Below, in pieces: positions 9,362-10,623 of a stretch of DNA of 10,623 bases; the stretch's first letter is position 1, and each line of letters begins with the position of its first letter. The stretch comes from Smittium culicis (taxonomy: Eukaryota; Kickxellomycota; Harpellomycetes; Harpellales; Legeriomycetaceae), in the NCBI GenBank assembly GCA_001970855.1, contig LSSN01000460.1, forward strand, positions 1-10,623. The letters run 5' to 3'. The notes beneath the pieces are model-generated. The model made no database searches, was not told where the DNA came from, and worked only from the letters and a program-made list of their open reading frames with translations. The position numbers and the translations under genes are program-made.

Positions 9362-9835
9362 TCATAGAGATTCTTTATTATTTTTATATACGGAGTCTAT
9401 TTTTAATCTTTTAAGCGTAATTTTTTTTAATGAGGTATCATATATACATGATGGAAAAACTGTATAAAAGAAATAATACTGAACAAGAGCCAAATAGCAG
9501 ATCCGTAGAATACCCCAAATAACGGTTGGTTTAATAGGAACCATAGCTTCATAATAAAATTCAACTGGGAACATAATGATAGGTCACATATCAATGTTTA
9601 ACAGATGGAAATATGATGCACACAATATTATTAACACAAAATGGAACCAAAAAGAACATAATAATAATAAAAAAAGACTAGTACCGGGGTGTAAATGGTA
9701 ACAGATAGAACCTTGTGACAAAAAACTAGTTTGGCCAAAAGAAAAAAAAACCTTATTTAATACCTTTAAATAAAATCCGTTTAAAAAAAAAACCATAACT
9801 AATATTTTCAAATAGCTTAATTTATACTCATTGTT
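9362..9835 (-). pseudogene. Hydrophobic minus-strand frame interrupted by one TGA; possible decayed membrane-protein gene
   Basis: I do not recognise this securely. One frame stays open for about 158 codons (9835 to 9362) except for a TGA at 9586-9584, and the region 9480-9720 is clearly less AT-rich than its flanks. The N-terminal part has a hydrophobic helix-like segment (SLFLLLLCSFWFHFVLIIL). After the TGA comes FPVEFYYEAMVPIKPTVIWG and another hydrophobic run. The order P-x3-Y-x5-P-x2-PTV-x-WG recalls the P-T-L-x-Y ... Y-P-R-T ... R-W block of sterol O-acyltransferases (SOAT/ARE, MBOAT superfamily; ER membrane), but the key Arg residues and the FYxDWW active-site block are absent. No good ATG opens it. 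The TGA could be a broken Trp codon or lie in an intron: a GTGTTA...tcccag intron of about 75 nt would remove it. MITE copy C sits just upstream. Confidence 0.3.
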
Positions 9836-9891
9836 TTAAACACTAATCTACAATAATAATAGTAGTAAGAAAAAAACTGCTGGTTGTATAA

Positions 9892-10080
9892 CCCTTTCCC
9901 GCGCGGCAGACTGTCTTTGATCTGCTAAGTAAAGCCAACAGCGTTCAATTAGAATAATTTAATTCCAAGGCTTTAAGAAATATTGGTTTTTTGTTGAATA
10001 ACAGCAAATAGTAAATTTCATTATTAATCATAAGCAAATTGATAAATTGAATTTTTCAAAGAGCGTTGGACATGGAAGCG
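9892..10080 (-). mobile_element. TTAA-type (piggyBac-like) MITE, copy C (inverted)
   Basis: This 189-bp element, the same length as copy B, is in opposite orientation. Its left end (ccctttcccgcgcgg, then agccaacagcgttcaat) matches the reverse complement of the right end of copy B. Its right end (gagcgttggacatggaagcg) is a mutated version of B's left end. It is flanked by ATAA (9888-9891) and TTAA (10081-10084). It has no coding content and is more diverged than copy B at one terminus. Confidence 0.75.
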
Positions 10081-10173
10081 TTAAAAGGTAAATTAACTTT
10101 TAAAAAAATAAATCCACGCATAAAAAAAATCTTGAGGACTCCAAATGCTCAATGTAATAAGTAAGCTACTTTT

Positions 10174-10433
10174 TTATACAGTAATGATCTCTTGGAACTT
10201 TAGTTGGTATTTCAATAGCACAATAGATTCGATTTTTATTAAACATTTACATCTATTTATACCATTTGTATTTTTTAAAAATTTATTAAATTCTATTATC
10301 ACAATAGTAAAATTCCTCGTTGTTGATAATATTAACCATACTAATAATTAACATTGGCAGTTTGGAATACATTGATGTTATGCCTTTGAAAGCCGAATTC
10401 ATCGTCGATAGACTCGATGGCTTTGAGGATTAG
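10174..10433 (-). pseudogene. Coding-like minus-strand segments of an unidentified gene
   Basis: From 10433 to 10344 one frame reads LILKAIESIDDEFGF and onward to NVNY before TAG (10343-10341). It has a balanced, protein-like composition and much higher GC than the surroundings. A second frame follows, open from 10347 to 10177, including IESIVLLKYQLKFQEIITV before TAA (10176-10174). The two frames differ, so an intron (for example GTTAAT...gataatag, about 60 nt) or a frameshift must separate them if both are real. Before the SINE insertion, the 5' edge would have read ttcattag followed by ctaatcctca, a good splice acceptor. I recognise no family. It may be terminal exons of a gene entering from the right, or a decayed copy. 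Confidence 0.3.
10424..10433. repeat. Target-site duplication of SINE copy 3 (poly-A side)
   Basis: tgaggattag here is repeated exactly at 10584-10593. The two copies bracket the SINE precisely, one abutting its poly-T tract and the other its GC-rich head. Confidence 0.85.
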
Positions 10434-10583
10434 TTTTTTTTTTTTTTTTTTTTTGCCTTAGAGAGTTTATTAAACATAATTTATAAGTATACTAAAAACT
10501 ATTAAAAAATATTTAAAAAGTTAAAAAAATAATAAAAAAATAATTTTTCAGCCGACCCCCCTCCGCCGCTCTAGCAGCTCCAA
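10434..10583 (-). repeat. Complete SINE-like retroposon (copy 3)
   Basis: Read on the minus strand, this 150-bp insertion starts ttggagctgctagagcggc, then a G run and tcggctgaaaa. An AT-rich body closely matching copy 2 follows, then the tail aaactctctaaggc and 21 A (poly-T at 10434-10454 on the plus strand). The perfect 10-bp target-site duplication shows it was inserted by an endonuclease-primed retrotransposition mechanism and defines the element's limits. It has no ORF, so it needs a partner LINE. It is more similar to copy 2 than to the worn copy near 6823. Confidence 0.85.
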
Positions 10584-10593
10584 TGAGGATTAG
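10584..10593. repeat. Target-site duplication of SINE copy 3 (head side)
   Basis: Second copy of tgaggattag; it marks the 5' limit of the retroposon. Confidence 0.85.
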
Positions 10594-10623
10594 CTAATGA
10601 AATATTATTAGTAAATTAGGCTA

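Noticed and set aside
9536..9574. EAMVP segment as the start of complex I subunit NDUFA1 (MWFE)
   Set aside because: The characteristic W...RD..LTG region expected after the membrane helix is not found downstream, and the frame extends upstream beyond the ATG.
10145..10351. 68-codon plus-strand ORF
   Set aside because: Hydrophobic, A/T-driven composition; the minus-strand frames over the same bases look more like protein.
1..10623. CRISPR array, rRNA, bacterial operon or viral genome
   Set aside because: No regularly spaced repeats, no rRNA core motifs, no closely packed ORFs; introns and poly-A retroposons point to a eukaryotic nuclear locus.

Overview
The window looks like nuclear DNA from a very AT-rich eukaryote, most likely an early-diverging fungus. 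The evidence is one well-preserved spliced gene with short introns (about 68-112 nt), a mitochondrial-protein gene of fungal type (pyruvate dehydrogenase E2 with a single lipoyl domain and an MPALSPTM motif), standard stop codons, poly-A-tailed retroposons and TTAA-flanked transposon relics. Species-level placement is not possible from the sequence alone.

Layout. Positions 1-913 hold two same-direction copies of a short poly-A-tailed repeat (SINE-like). They flank a minus-strand set of exon-like pieces (about 254-708) that faintly resembles the Ragulator/LAMTOR3 (MP1) roadblock-fold protein. Positions 914 to about 5640 are an extremely AT-rich gene desert; I see no supported gene there apart from an 88-codon minus-strand ORF (5380-5646) of unknown status. 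Positions 5745-6162 hold a stop-riddled minus-strand relic that reads like the catalytic part of a piggyBac-type transposase. Two related 184-189 bp MITEs with TTAA-type flanks follow (6193-6376 and 6580-6768), then a worn SINE tail (about 6823-6857).

The only confident intact gene is at 7210-9140 (+). It is a six-exon gene for the dihydrolipoamide acetyltransferase (E2) subunit of mitochondrial pyruvate dehydrogenase. All exon phases agree and it encodes 507 residues with transit peptide, lipoyl domain, E3/E1-binding domain and catalytic domain.

Downstream, 9362-9835 (-) is a hydrophobic frame interrupted by one TGA, possibly a decayed or spliced membrane-protein gene. A third MITE copy in opposite orientation follows at 9892-10080. 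The window ends with coding-like minus-strand segments (10174-10433), into whose upstream edge a complete SINE copy (10434-10583) has inserted, leaving a perfect 10-bp target-site duplication.

Overall the E2 gene is a preserved housekeeping island in a landscape shaped by two kinds of small non-autonomous elements, a piggyBac/TTAA MITE family and a poly-A SINE family, with several decaying gene fragments around it. I found no multi-gene system in which the pieces clearly work together.
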